Shown here: positions 8,883 to 18,673 of the stretch, one piece after another
Layout of the letters: the number at the start of each line of letters is the position of its first letter
Position numbering within the stretch: the first letter of the stretch is position 1
Assembly: GCA_030706405.1 (NCBI GenBank)
Contig: JAUZOO010000005.1
Coordinates: forward strand, 62,001-126,000
Direction: 5' to 3'
From: Bacteroidota bacterium
GTDB taxonomy: Bacteria; Bacteroidota; Bacteroidia; Bacteroidales; JAAUTT01
Length of the DNA: 64,000 nt
Position numbers and translations under genes: made by a program
The notes under the pieces: generated by a model
The model's input: only the letters and a program-made list of their open reading frames with translations
Databases searched by the model: none
Told to the model about the DNA's origin: nothing

Positions 8883-10127
8883 ATGAGGAGCTATTCGATA
8901 ATTTTTCTGCTATTGTGGCCAATGTCACTAATGGCTCAGGATTGTTTCAAAAACATCGATATTTCGGTAAATAATCCCTGGCGGACTGGCATAATTAACG
9001 GTACAATTAAAGCCGGGCCGCGTGCTCAGATTACCGCGCTGGCGTTTAGTGCGGACAATACCATTCTGGCTTCCGGAGGTTATCGCGAAGTGTTACTTTG
9101 GAACCTCCCGGCCTCAAAACTAGAAAAGCGCATTCAGCTTAATTCTTTTCATGGAAATGTGCGGAGCTTGAAATTCCTTTCCGGGAATAAATTGTTGCTT
9201 GGCTGCGGCGACCCCGGATTTAGCGGCGCATTACATCTTATAGACATAACTGATAATAGTTTAATTGCCAGTTTTTTTGAGCCGAAAGATGCCGTCACCG
9301 ATCTTGCGATTTCGGCCAACGAAAAATATGCTGTGGCCGGCGATGCTACAGGGGCCGTTTATGTTTACGACCTCGAAAAAAAGATATTGGTAAAGCAGTT
9401 TTCAAATATAACTGGCGAAATATCGGGGATAGAGTTTGGCGATAACGATTCAAAACTGATTGTTAGCAGCCTCTCCGGGCAATTACGGATTTGGGACACG
9501 TCCGACTGGTCGCTGTTTTTTTCGCAAGATTTTCCGGATCCGATAACCGGAGTTTGTGGGTTTCGAAAAGGAAATCAGTTGGTAATGGCGTTAAACGGAG
9601 AGTCTTTCTCGGGAATAAAAATACTGGGAATACGAAAAAATCCTAATCGTCGCAGCGTTTCCAACGAACGGAATTCATTTTCCCTTGGAGGCTCACGTCC
9701 TTGCGGAGTGGCCGCCGACACTGCTTCCCGGTTTATTGTTGTACCGTGCTCCGATGGGCATGTTGAAGTTATATTTCCGTTCAATGCCAATAAAAACAAG
9801 TTATTCCAAGCTCATTCAGTACCTGTAAATGTAGTGGCCTTAACCTCCAATAAAGTATTCTTTGCCACCGGTGATGCCGAAGGGTGCATTAAACTTTGGG
9901 ACGCAGGGGTACAGCGGCTGGCGGCAACCCTGGTTCAGCCGCAAAGCTTGTCAGACGGTTGGTTAATTATATCGTATCATGGTTATTATACCGGAAGCGA
10001 TTCTCGGCTTATTTCATGGTCTTTTGATAAACAGGACGAAGGCCGAGAAACTGAATTATTTGATGTCGAAAAACTTAGCGGAACAACATGGCCTAAACCT
10101 GCTTCTGAAAAAAAGAATTCAAAATGA
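8883..10127 (+). CDS. Exported WD40-repeat beta-propeller protein
   Basis: A 414-residue protein with a signal peptide (SIIFLLLWPMSLMAQ) and a series of WD40-type blades. Recognisable blade ends are EVLLWNLPASK, QLRIWDTSDWS and CIKLWDAGVQR. WD40 propellers are protein-binding scaffolds; a partner within this operon is likely. It starts two bases after the DUF1501 stop, and its own stop overlaps the next start as ATGA, so translation is probably coupled. In planctomycete genomes WD40 domains often accompany DUF1549/DUF1553 proteins, sometimes fused to them. Confidence 0.85.
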   Translation: MRSYSIIFLLLWPMSLMAQDCFKNIDISVNNPWRTGIINGTIKAGPRAQITALAFSADNTILASGGYREVLLWNLPASKLEKRIQLNSFHGNVRSLKFLSGNKLLLGCGDPGFSGALHLIDITDNSLIASFFEPKDAVTDLAISANEKYAVAGDATGAVYVYDLEKKILVKQFSNITGEISGIEFGDNDSKLIVSSLSGQLRIWDTSDWSLFFSQDFPDPITGVCGFRKGNQLVMALNGESFSGIKILGIRKNPNRRSVSNERNSFSLGGSRPCGVAADTASRFIVVPCSDGHVEVIFPFNANKNKLFQAHSVPVNVVALTSNKVFFATGDAEGCIKLWDAGVQRLAATLVQPQSLSDGWLIISYHGYYTGSDSRLISWSFDKQDEGRETELFDVEKLSGTTWPKPASEKKNSK

Positions 10128-12214
10128 AAAAGGAGATTTTATTGGGCATTTTAATATTAGTAGCAATATTCAACGTTTTTGCAGAAGGCGAAATTCATAT
10201 TGGTTATGTTTATCCAGCTGGCGGACAGCGGGGAACATCATTCGAGGTCGTTGTTGGCGGACAAAATCTCGGTCATGTTACAGGTCTCTTTGTCAGCGGA
10301 AAAGGCGTTAAAGGTGAGATTATTGAAAAAGTAAGCACTAAAGACGAAAAAAAACCGAAGCCCGCCAAGGTTAAAGGTCAGGAAAATGAACAAATAGCCC
10401 AACAGATAAGGCTTCGGATAACTATCGATAGAAAATCCGATTTGGGAATGCGCGATTTCCGGCTTATAACCGATAATGGCTTTTCAAACCGAATTTTTTT
10501 TGAAGTGGGTGAATTGCCCGAAATGACCGAGGTTGAAAAAAACGATACGAAGGAAACCCCGTTCATTTTGCCAAAAATTCCGGTAGTCATTAACGGGCAA
10601 ATCTTGCCAAATGATCGCGATTGCTTTCGGTTTTCTGCGCTTCAGGGACAAACACTGGTTTGTGAAACCAAAGCCCGACGACTTGTTCCTTACATGGCAG
10701 ATGCTGTTCCTGGCTGGTTCCAGGCCGTGGCTACATTGTATGGTCCCGATGGCAAAGAAGTTGCTTATAACGACGATTATGGCCCGCAGCCTGACCCGGT
10801 AATCATATATAAAGTACCGCAATCCGGCACTTATACCCTCGAAATAAAAGATGCAATATACCGTGGCCGCGAAGATTTTGTATATCGCATAGCTATTGGC
10901 GAATTACCTTTTGTTGAGTCGTGGTTTCCCTTGGGTGGTACAAAAAATAAAAAGTCTCGGATATCGTTAAACGGGGTAAATCTGATAAAGAATAAAATTA
11001 ACGTTTCGCTGAAGAACGATATATCCGGACGGACATCGTTTACCGTGAAAGGGAAAGGAAAACTCTCCTCTAATCCTGTAACGCTTGCCGAAAATGATTA
11101 TCCGGAAATTTTTGAATCCCCCAATAATAACAGTAAAGAAACGGCTCAGGTATTGCCGGGAATGTGCGTTGTCAATGGAAAGATCGAAGCTCCCGGCGAT
11201 GTAGACTGGTTTCAGCTGGAACGAAAAACGGGCGATACCCTTTTATTTGAAATTATGTCGCACCGGCTTGGAACTTCACTCGATGCAGATATCACCCTGT
11301 TCGATAGCAATATGAATGTATTGGAGCAAAACGATGATTTTTTTGATCGAAGTGAAGGCCTTGAAACTCACCATGCTGATCCCCGGTTGATATATACTAT
11401 TAAAGCAAATGGAAAATACTTCATCCGGGTCAGGGATGTTCAGCACCATGGAGGACCAGATTATGCTTACCGGCTAATTGTCGGCGTTCCTGTGCCCGAC
11501 TTTGATTTACGCATTGTCCCTTCCAATCTTGCACTGAATAAGGGTGGAACGACTGCTTTTTCGGTTTACGCCTTACGCAAGTACAGTTTTAATGGAGCAA
11601 TACAGCTCGAGCTTAAAGGACTTCCCGAAGGGTTTACGCATAGTCGTGGTATTATTAAAGCCGGACAGGACCAGGCACAAATGACACTGACAGCGCCCCG
11701 GGAGGCATTGTTGGGAACGCTGGGATTAAAAGTATTGGGTTATGCTTCGGGAAAAGCCGAAAATAAGGACGCCCGAATAGAACGCGAAGCTGAGCCTGCC
11801 GAAGAAATGATGCAGGCATTTAGCTATCAACACCTTATTCCGGCAAGCGATTTTTTGACTACCGTTGAGACGGCCTTACCTATAACCCTTTCTTCTTCCA
11901 TTAAGAGCGATAGTATCTTAAAAATAGTTCAGGACGGAACCATTAACATAACCTTAGATGTGAACCGGCAGGAAGGATTTGAGGTACCAGTTCAGTTGGT
12001 ACTAAGCAATCCAACATCAGGAATAAAAATGAAACCAGTTTTGGTTGCGGGCAATGAAAAACACGGAACTGTAACCATAGAAACCCAGAATATACAGCCG
12101 GGGAAGGAAATTACGCTGATTATTTCAGGAGTAACCCGGCCTGGAAAAAACGCAAAAATAAAGACAATGACTGTTCTTTGCCCGGCATTATCGGCGATTA
12201 TTGTATCTAAATGA
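10124..12214 (+). CDS. Exported protein with two PPC domains
   Basis: A 696-residue protein with a signal peptide (LLGILILVAIFNVFA). An N-terminal IPT/TIG-like region (GYVYPAGGQRGTSFEVVVGG) is followed by two bacterial pre-peptidase C-terminal (PPC) domains. The first is at about residues 140-255 (DRDCFRFSALQGQTLVCE) and the second at about 335-450 (DVDWFQLERKTGDTLLFE). The rest is made of immunoglobulin-like beta-sandwiches. No protease domain is present. It is the last gene of the operon, overlapping the WD40 gene by four bases. It probably acts as a periplasmic or surface binding subunit; the ligand is unknown. Confidence 0.82.
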   Translation: MKKEILLGILILVAIFNVFAEGEIHIGYVYPAGGQRGTSFEVVVGGQNLGHVTGLFVSGKGVKGEIIEKVSTKDEKKPKPAKVKGQENEQIAQQIRLRITIDRKSDLGMRDFRLITDNGFSNRIFFEVGELPEMTEVEKNDTKETPFILPKIPVVINGQILPNDRDCFRFSALQGQTLVCETKARRLVPYMADAVPGWFQAVATLYGPDGKEVAYNDDYGPQPDPVIIYKVPQSGTYTLEIKDAIYRGREDFVYRIAIGELPFVESWFPLGGTKNKKSRISLNGVNLIKNKINVSLKNDISGRTSFTVKGKGKLSSNPVTLAENDYPEIFESPNNNSKETAQVLPGMCVVNGKIEAPGDVDWFQLERKTGDTLLFEIMSHRLGTSLDADITLFDSNMNVLEQNDDFFDRSEGLETHHADPRLIYTIKANGKYFIRVRDVQHHGGPDYAYRLIVGVPVPDFDLRIVPSNLALNKGGTTAFSVYALRKYSFNGAIQLELKGLPEGFTHSRGIIKAGQDQAQMTLTAPREALLGTLGLKVLGYASGKAENKDARIEREAEPAEEMMQAFSYQHLIPASDFLTTVETALPITLSSSIKSDSILKIVQDGTINITLDVNRQEGFEVPVQLVLSNPTSGIKMKPVLVAGNEKHGTVTIETQNIQPGKEITLIISGVTRPGKNAKIKTMTVLCPALSAIIVSK

Positions 12215-12260
12215 GGAATTGAATAATATTACAATTTTAAACAGGTCTTATTTTCAATGT

Positions 12261-12737
12261 TCAATACACTATCTTATCCTCTTTATTTGTCCATTCGTTA
12301 AATAACTCCCCTCCTTCTTCGAGGTTTAACCGGCTAAAGCGGATACTTCTTTCCTCAATGGGTTTATCCAGTTCGTTATAAATAAAGTTATCGCTAAAAC
12401 CAATATTTTCGGCATCCACGCGGGTAGAACAATAGTAAACTGCCGGGATTCCGGCCCAATAAATAGCCGAAAGACACATGGGACAAGGCTCACAGGTTGC
12501 ATACAACACCGCATTATTCAGGTTAAAGGTTTGTAAATTACGGCAGGCTTCGCGGATAGCCACAATCTCTGCATGTGCCGTGGGGTCGTTGGTGGAACTT
12601 ACCATGTTACAACCTTTTCCAATAACCTCACCTTTGAGTACAACCACAGCGCCAAAGGGTCCGCCCACGTTATTCCGAACTCCGTTAAAAGCCGCATCAA
12701 AGGCCAGCTTCATATAATCTTCGTGTTGCAATGTCAT
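12261..12737 (-). CDS. guaD: Guanine deaminase
   Basis: A zinc-dependent nucleobase deaminase of about 158 residues (guanine to xanthine plus ammonia, purine salvage). The start is placed at ATG 12737 (MTLQHEDYMKLAFDAAF), because the longer frame adds an unrelated 19-residue extension. Zinc and catalytic residues are visible: HAE at 55-57 and PCPMC at 84-88. The segment FIYNELDKPIEERSIRF closely resembles the C-terminal region of Bacillus-type guanine deaminase, which favours this over tRNA adenosine deaminase or cytosine deaminase. It lies downstream of the saccharopine dehydrogenase-like gene, but a strong terminator separates them. Confidence 0.82.
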   Translation of the reverse strand: MTLQHEDYMKLAFDAAFNGVRNNVGGPFGAVVVLKGEVIGKGCNMVSSTNDPTAHAEIVAIREACRNLQTFNLNNAVLYATCEPCPMCLSAIYWAGIPAVYYCSTRVDAENIGFSDNFIYNELDKPIEERSIRFSRLNLEEGGELFNEWTNKEDKIVY

Positions 12738-12770
12738 AGCAATATCATCATTTATAAAACATAATTTCCA

Positions 12771-12801
12771 CAAAAAAGGGATGCCGATAAGCATCCCTTT
12801 T
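12771..12801 (-). terminator. Rho-independent terminator of the saccharopine dehydrogenase-like gene
   Basis: AAAAGGGATGC and GCATCCCTTTT form a perfect 11-base-pair stem around a six-base loop. On the minus strand the stem is followed by a run of T. It lies about 20 bases after the stop of the upstream minus-strand gene. Confidence 0.88.
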
Positions 12802-12821
12802 AAAAGGTATTTGTAAATCTG

Positions 12822-14015
12822 TTACAGTTCCAAATCTCCGTTATGAACTTCGTGCCAAGGCAATCCGTAAAGATTCAAGGCTTCCATAAATGGATCGGGG
12901 TTAAATTCTTCTACATTGAATACACCCGGGTTCTTCCACAGTCCTTTCATGAACATCATGGCGCCAATCATGGCCGGAACGCCAGTGGTATAGCTTACGC
13001 CTTGTGTACCGGTTTCTTTATAAGCTGCCTCATGGCTGCAATTATTGTAAACATAATAGGTTTTCTCTGTACCATCCTTAATACCACGGATACGGCAACC
13101 TATAGAGGTCCAGCCTTTATAGTTTTCGCCCAAATCGCCGGGATTAGGCAACACGGCTTTGAGGAATTGGATAGGAACAATCTCTACTCCGTTATAAATA
13201 ACCGGGTCGATGCGTGCCATACCAATATTTTGAATTACACGAAGGTGTGTAAGGTATTCCAGTCCAAAGGTCATCCAAAAACGAGCGCGTTTAAGGGTTG
13301 GATAGTTCTTAACCAACGATTCGAGTTCTTCGTGATAAATAACGTACGACTCTTTAGGGCCTATTTCCGGATAGTTTAACGGTTTATGTATTTCGTGTGG
13401 TTCGGTTTCAACCCATTGTCCGTTTTCCCAGTATTTTCCGCGTTGCGTAACCTCGCGTATATTGATCTCGGGATTGAAGTTAGTGGCAAAAGCCTTGCCA
13501 TGGTCTCCTGCATTACAGTCTACAATATCGAGGTATTGAATTTCATCGAAATGATGTTTGGCAGCATAAGCAGTGTACACGCTTGTAACCCCCGGGTCAA
13601 AGCCACAACCGAGAATGGCGGTAAGTCCGGCTTCTTTAAATTTATCCTGGTAAGCCCACTGCCATTTGTATTCGAACTTGGCTTCTTCTTTAGGCTCGTA
13701 GTTAGCGGTATCCAAATAGTTAACACCTGCTTCGAGACAAGCATCCATAATTGTAAGATCCTGATAAGGCAATGCCACGTTAATAACCAGCTCGGGTTTA
13801 AAGCTATTGAGAAGCTTAACCAGTTCAGGAACGTTTTCAGCATCAACACTTGCCGTTTGAATGCGGTTACCACCAATGGCAGCGGCAATGTCGTCGCATT
13901 TAGACTTGGTACGGCTGGCCAACATGATTTCCGAAAACACTTCAGGATGTTGAGCAACTTTATGAGCAACAACGGTTCCTACGCCTCCGGCTCCGATAAT
14001 TAATACCTTACCCAT
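12822..14015 (-). CDS. Saccharopine dehydrogenase family; probable carboxynorspermidine dehydrogenase
   Basis: A 397-residue NAD(P)-dependent oxidoreductase. The start at ATG 14015 gives MGKVLIIGAGGVGTVVAHK, a Rossmann dinucleotide motif at the very N-terminus. The family signature continues with NVALPYQDLTIMDACLEAGV and GCGFDPGVTSVY. Length and motifs fit the carboxynorspermidine/carboxyspermidine dehydrogenases, which make triamines from aspartate semialdehyde and a diamine; the decarboxylase partner is not in the window. A lysine-pathway saccharopine dehydrogenase is the alternative. It is monocistronic and has its own terminator. Confidence 0.78.
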   Translation of the reverse strand: MGKVLIIGAGGVGTVVAHKVAQHPEVFSEIMLASRTKSKCDDIAAAIGGNRIQTASVDAENVPELVKLLNSFKPELVINVALPYQDLTIMDACLEAGVNYLDTANYEPKEEAKFEYKWQWAYQDKFKEAGLTAILGCGFDPGVTSVYTAYAAKHHFDEIQYLDIVDCNAGDHGKAFATNFNPEINIREVTQRGKYWENGQWVETEPHEIHKPLNYPEIGPKESYVIYHEELESLVKNYPTLKRARFWMTFGLEYLTHLRVIQNIGMARIDPVIYNGVEIVPIQFLKAVLPNPGDLGENYKGWTSIGCRIRGIKDGTEKTYYVYNNCSHEAAYKETGTQGVSYTTGVPAMIGAMMFMKGLWKNPGVFNVEEFNPDPFMEALNLYGLPWHEVHNGDLEL

Positions 14016-14171
14016 TTCTTTAAGTTCTTCTATTTTATGGTTATACAATAAGCTGCAAATGAACAAAAAAAATTTGGCATGCGAAATGACTTTTACGCAT
14101 TCCTATCCGAAAGATAAGGATTCTATTCCTTATCTGATTTGAATATAACTTTAATATCCTTTATTTCTGTA

Positions 14172-14208
14172 GAAATAAAAAACAGCGTAACAAAATGCTA
14201 CGCTGTTT
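14172..14208 (-). terminator. Terminator of the esterase gene
   Basis: AAACAGCGTA (14180-14189) and TACGCTGTTT (14199-14208) make a perfect 10-base-pair stem. Read on the minus strand, the hairpin is followed by TTTTATTTC, and it lies 26 bases after the stop codon of the alpha/beta hydrolase gene. Confidence 0.85.
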
Positions 14209-14234
14209 CGGAGTTATTAATTCTCAAACTTATT

Positions 14235-15137
14235 TTAATAGGGTGTTTTGAAATTATTCCAATCGGTGGTGTCGGTTTCAGCCGTTTCCAGATTAGCCAA
14301 AGAAGACGGCTTACGTTTAAAATGTTTGAACATCCAATCATAAATACGTTTATCGCCAAACGTACGATGTATATCGTGACCTGCACCGTGAAGAATGGTA
14401 AATTTGGGTTTACCTCCCTTAGCTTTTAGGGCATCCACCATCTCTTCGGTTCGTTTGATCGGAACTGCACGGTCGCGGTCGCCATGAAATGCCCATACCG
14501 GCATATCTTTTAAAGCCCCAACCTGTTTTGGCACCCCGCCACCACAAAGAGGAAGCACAGCCGCAAATAAATCGGGATGTTTAATAGCCAAATCCCATGC
14601 ACCGAAACCGCCCATACTCATCCCGGTAAGGTAAATACGGGTAGTATCAATATGATATTTCTGGGTAATCTCTTTAATGAGTGGCCCAAACCAGTTTTGG
14701 GAAGACCAGTTGCAACTCCACGGGCATTGAGGGGCGACAACAACGGCCTCGCATTGCATTCCACGATCCATATAAAAAGGTATTCCGTAACGTCTTACAC
14801 TACTGAGGTTGTTTCCGCTGGCCGAACGTCCGTGAAGGTAAATAATCAACGGCAGACTTTTGTTTTTATCAGCTTTGTACGAATCCGGAACATAAGTCAG
14901 ATAAGGATAGTGAATCCCTTCACTTTTCACAGCCGGTTTTACAATAGCTTTAGAAGCAAGGTTTGCAGGAACTTTATATGCCGCACCAAGGTGAGCCAGA
15001 CGTTTCGCGTAACTTTTATGACTATTCCGCCTATGAACAACGTGTTTTACTTTGTGTTTAGCTTTACGTGGAGCTGCACTTAATGCAACCGGCAGCCCGA
15101 TTAACATGATAAGCACACAATAAAATACTTTCTTCAT
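14235..15137 (-). CDS. Exported alpha/beta-hydrolase esterase (prolyl-oligopeptidase type)
   Basis: A 300-residue serine hydrolase with a signal peptide (VFYCVLIMLIGLPVALSA) and a basic linker. The nucleophile elbow is GMSMGGFGAWD, the acid is in HGDRDRAVPI and the histidine in HGAGHDIHRTF, so the catalytic triad is complete. YLHGRSASGNN supplies the oxyanion region. It resembles the predicted esterases and phospholipase-like enzymes found among Bacteroidetes secreted proteins. Deacetylation or deferuloylation of polysaccharides is possible, but the substrate cannot be read from the sequence. It is monocistronic with its own terminator. Confidence 0.8.
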   Translation of the reverse strand: MKKVFYCVLIMLIGLPVALSAAPRKAKHKVKHVVHRRNSHKSYAKRLAHLGAAYKVPANLASKAIVKPAVKSEGIHYPYLTYVPDSYKADKNKSLPLIIYLHGRSASGNNLSSVRRYGIPFYMDRGMQCEAVVVAPQCPWSCNWSSQNWFGPLIKEITQKYHIDTTRIYLTGMSMGGFGAWDLAIKHPDLFAAVLPLCGGGVPKQVGALKDMPVWAFHGDRDRAVPIKRTEEMVDALKAKGGKPKFTILHGAGHDIHRTFGDKRIYDWMFKHFKRKPSSLANLETAETDTTDWNNFKTPY

Positions 15138-15298
15138 CTTCGTTTTTTTAAAAGGTGGTTTACAAAGATGAAAATTATATTCAAAGAGAAGTGATGTTTA
15201 TGCTCACCTCCCTTCGGTTAAATAGGCAACAACTTGATACTAAACTGTTAAATATTTGTTAAAATATCTTAAAAAGGAAATATATACTCTTGAATCGG

Positions 15299-18200
15299 TT
15301 ATAATGCAAGGATTTTGTTTAACAATACAAGAGCTTCTTCAATAGTTTCGACGGGCTCAGAGCTCATGGTAAGCTTATTCTTGGCTTCTTTCATCTGAAA
15401 AAGACGCGGGTTCTTCTGCACAAAGTGAATTATCTTTCCAAATATAGGCGATTGATAATAGGGCGATTGCTGATTGGCCACAAACCAAATGAGCATTTTG
15501 CCGTTTTTAAGGATAATTTTTTCAAAACCCAGTTGTTTAGCCAGCCAGCGCAGCCTTACCACATTAAAGAGTTCGAGCGTAGGCAGAGGCAACGGGCCAA
15601 AACGGTCGATAAGATGTTGTTCGAATTCTTTTAGCTTTTCTTCGTTTTCGACATTGTCAAGCTCACGGTACAGGCGTATGCGTTCAGAAACATTACGTAC
15701 ATAAGCATCGGGAAACATCAGCTCAAAATCGGTATCGACCTGGCAATCGGCCACAAAATCCTCGACTTTAAAGGTTTCTTGTTTCTCATTTTCGTCGTCG
15801 AATATCCCCTGAAACTCGGTTTCCCTGAGTTCGAGCATTGCTTCGTTAAGGATACGCTGGTAGGTCTCGAATCCAATATCGGAGATGAAGCCGCTTTGTT
15901 CCGCACCCAGCATGTTACCTGCCCCACGGATGTCTAAATCCTGCATGGCAATGCTAAAACCACTGCCAAGTTCGGAGAATTCCTCGATGGCTTTAAGCCT
16001 GCGCCGTGCCTCGGGCGTTAAAACGCTGTAAGGCGGGGCTAACAGGTAACAGAACGCCTTTTTATTGCTCCGGCCAACCCTTCCGCGCAACTGGTGAAGG
16101 TCGCTAAGCCCAAAGTTTTGCGCTTGGTTAATGATGATGGTGTTTGCATTGGAGATGTCCACGCCCGATTCGATAATGGTTGTGGCTATAAGCACATCAA
16201 AATCGCCTCGCATGAATTCGAGCATGATTTGTTCGAGCCTCTCCCCGTCCATTTGCCCGTGCGCAAACACAGTTTTTACTTTCGGACAGAGTTTATTGAT
16301 GAGCTGTTCTATTTGAGGAAGCGAATCCACGCGGTTATTAATAAAGAAAACCTGTCCGCCGCGGCTAACTTCAAAGTCAATAGCTTCCTGAATGACTTTA
16401 TCGTTAAAAGTATGCAGTTCCGTTTGAATAGGATGACGGTTAGGCGGTGGGGTTGCGATAATCGACAAATCGCGTGCGCCCATAAGCGAAAACTGAAGCG
16501 TTCGGGGGATTGGCGTTGCCGTCATCGTAAGCGTATCCACGTTTACACGCAGGGCTTTGAGCTTTTCCTTGGCCGAAACCCCGAATTTCTGCTCCTCGTC
16601 GATGATTAACAGCCCCAGATTCTTGAATTTAACGTCTTTACCTATTAACCGATGGGTTCCAACTACGATATCCACCTTTCCGGCTTCGAGGTTTTTGAGC
16701 GTTTCCTTCTGATTTTTTGCCGTCTTCAGCCTGCTAATATAATCGACCGTGCAGGGATATTTCTCAAGCCGGTCTTTAATGGTATTATAATGTTGAAGTG
16801 CCAAAATAGTGGTAGGAACCAGTATGGCAACCTGCTTATTATCGGCCACAGCTTTAAATGCAGCGCGTATGGCCACCTCTGTTTTCCCAAAACCAACGTC
16901 TCCACACACCAAATGATCCATCGGATACGGTTCTTCCATGCTTCGCTTAACAGCAGCCGTGGCTTTTTCCTGGTCGGGCGTATCTTCATATATAAACGAC
17001 GCTTCTAATTCCTCCTGCATATAGGTGTCGGGCGAAAAAGCAAACCCCGGAGATTCCTTGCGTTTGGCATACAAAGCAATGAGCTCGCGTGCAATGTCCT
17101 TAACCTTGCGTTTGGTGGTCTGCTTCATGTTTTGCCATGCCGGCGTACCAAGTTTATATATCTTGGGTTGCTCTCCGTCCTTCCCGCGATATTTTGAAAT
17201 CTTATGCAGGTTATGAATATTGACGTAGAGCACATCGTTATCGCGATAAATAAGCCGTATAGCCTCTTGATAATGACCATTAACATCAATCTTGCCAAGT
17301 CCGCCAAAAACGCCAATGCCATGATCGATGTGCACCACGTAATCGCCCGTCTGAAGTCCTCGTAATTCGTTCAACGTAATGGTATCGCTGCGAACAAACT
17401 GTCGGTTAATGCGATATTTATGATAGCGTTCAAAAATCTGATGATCGGTATAATAGCAAATCTTCAGATCATTGTCGATGAACCCTTCGTGAACAGAATT
17501 AATGATGGGATTAAAGGCAATCTTTTGGGAAAGACTCTTAAAAATATCTTTTAAACGGTCTATCTGCTTGGGATTTTCGCTCAAAAGATAAAGTTCATAG
17601 CTTTTAGACCGGTAATCAGCAAGGTTTTCGGACAGTAATTCGAAATTCTTGTTAAAAACAGGTTGCGGCGAAGTAGAAAACTCGAGTTCGCGCTTGGGGT
17701 TATAATAATTGGTCTGGCCAAATTCAACATGACGGAAGTCTCCCAATATCTGGGCAACGTCCGAAGCTTCGATGAGTACCTGGTTACGCAATATTTTCTC
17801 GTCCGAAAGCTCTGAAACCAGCTTTTCAGGGGCATTGCAATAAACTTCGTCGATGCGGTCGATGCAAAGTTTAAGGTTTTCACTCCAAATAACGCTTGAA
17901 GGAGGAAGTAATTTCAACACGCTATCGCCTTTATCCTCTCCAATCAGCTTTTGAATATTGGGAACAATGGAAATATTGCCAAACTTATCACGCGAAAGCT
18001 GATCCTCAACGTCAAAAGTGCGGATGGTTTCGACTTCATCGCCAAAGAAATCGATACGATACGGAAGATGATTCGAATACGAAAAGATATCGACGATACT
18101 ACCGCGCACGGAGAACTGTCCGGGTTCATAAACAAACTCTGTTTCTTCAAAGCGGTATTCTTCCAGCACCTCGCGAATAAAGCTAATGGAAATCTTTTCG

Positions 18201-18655
18201 CCAACAGTAAGCACGAGGGTGTTTCTGTCAAGACTTTCGGAAGTTACTACCTTCTCCATCAAGGCTTCGGGATAAGAGACTATAACCAAAGAGCCCTCCT
18301 TCCCGACTAATTGCTTCAGGTTGTTAAGTACAGAGGTACGAAGGATAAGTCCTGCCTCGTCGATCTCGTTTTGGGTTACCGAGCGTTTGTAGGCAGAGGG
18401 GAAGAACATCACAGTTTCTTCGTCGATGGCGTGGGTAAGGTCGTTATAGAAATAGGCGGCTTCCTCGCGGTCGGGGATAATTACCCAATGAACGCCTTTA
18501 CTCACAGAGATACAATGTGCAGCAAAAAGACTACGCGATGAACCACACAAACCTTTAAGTTTTAACGTGCGCAGCGCAACATCATTGAACCAGGATACAA
18601 AACTCGCGGCATGCGAATGATTCTGATAAACAGATATAAGTTCAGGTACTGACAA
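15299..18655 (-). CDS. mfd: Transcription-repair coupling factor
   Basis: Mfd removes RNA polymerase stalled at DNA damage and recruits UvrA. The order of domains is complete: UvrB-like N-terminal modules, the RNA-polymerase interaction (CarD-like) domain GDYVVHIDHGIGVFGGL near residue 445, RecG/UvrB-type helicase motifs with Walker A GDVGFGKTE near 590 and DEEQ near 690, and the C-terminal TRCF domain. No ATG start exists. The longest frame opens at TTG 18676, but that codon lies inside a perfect -7 promoter box. The next TTG, at 18655, gives SVPELISVYQNH, as expected for a Mfd N-terminus, and is preferred. Confidence 0.96.
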   Translation of the reverse strand: MSVPELISVYQNHSHAASFVSWFNDVALRTLKLKGLCGSSRSLFAAHCISVSKGVHWVIIPDREEAAYFYNDLTHAIDEETVMFFPSAYKRSVTQNEIDEAGLILRTSVLNNLKQLVGKEGSLVIVSYPEALMEKVVTSESLDRNTLVLTVGEKISISFIREVLEEYRFEETEFVYEPGQFSVRGSIVDIFSYSNHLPYRIDFFGDEVETIRTFDVEDQLSRDKFGNISIVPNIQKLIGEDKGDSVLKLLPPSSVIWSENLKLCIDRIDEVYCNAPEKLVSELSDEKILRNQVLIEASDVAQILGDFRHVEFGQTNYYNPKRELEFSTSPQPVFNKNFELLSENLADYRSKSYELYLLSENPKQIDRLKDIFKSLSQKIAFNPIINSVHEGFIDNDLKICYYTDHQIFERYHKYRINRQFVRSDTITLNELRGLQTGDYVVHIDHGIGVFGGLGKIDVNGHYQEAIRLIYRDNDVLYVNIHNLHKISKYRGKDGEQPKIYKLGTPAWQNMKQTTKRKVKDIARELIALYAKRKESPGFAFSPDTYMQEELEASFIYEDTPDQEKATAAVKRSMEEPYPMDHLVCGDVGFGKTEVAIRAAFKAVADNKQVAILVPTTILALQHYNTIKDRLEKYPCTVDYISRLKTAKNQKETLKNLEAGKVDIVVGTHRLIGKDVKFKNLGLLIIDEEQKFGVSAKEKLKALRVNVDTLTMTATPIPRTLQFSLMGARDLSIIATPPPNRHPIQTELHTFNDKVIQEAIDFEVSRGGQVFFINNRVDSLPQIEQLINKLCPKVKTVFAHGQMDGERLEQIMLEFMRGDFDVLIATTIIESGVDISNANTIIINQAQNFGLSDLHQLRGRVGRSNKKAFCYLLAPPYSVLTPEARRRLKAIEEFSELGSGFSIAMQDLDIRGAGNMLGAEQSGFISDIGFETYQRILNEAMLELRETEFQGIFDDENEKQETFKVEDFVADCQVDTDFELMFPDAYVRNVSERIRLYRELDNVENEEKLKEFEQHLIDRFGPLPLPTLELFNVVRLRWLAKQLGFEKIILKNGKMLIWFVANQQSPYYQSPIFGKIIHFVQKNPRLFQMKEAKNKLTMSSEPVETIEEALVLLNKILAL

Positions 18656-18673
18656 AACAATAAATTTTCGCAG

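Noticed and set aside
13386-14003. 205-codon plus-strand frame opposite the saccharopine dehydrogenase-like gene.
   Set aside because: The minus-strand frame has a Rossmann motif and family blocks; the plus-strand product has none.
14180-14208. Inverted repeat considered as a mobile-element end or REP sequence.
   Set aside because: Its position directly after a stop codon and the following T run fit a terminator; no duplicate or flanking target repeat was seen.
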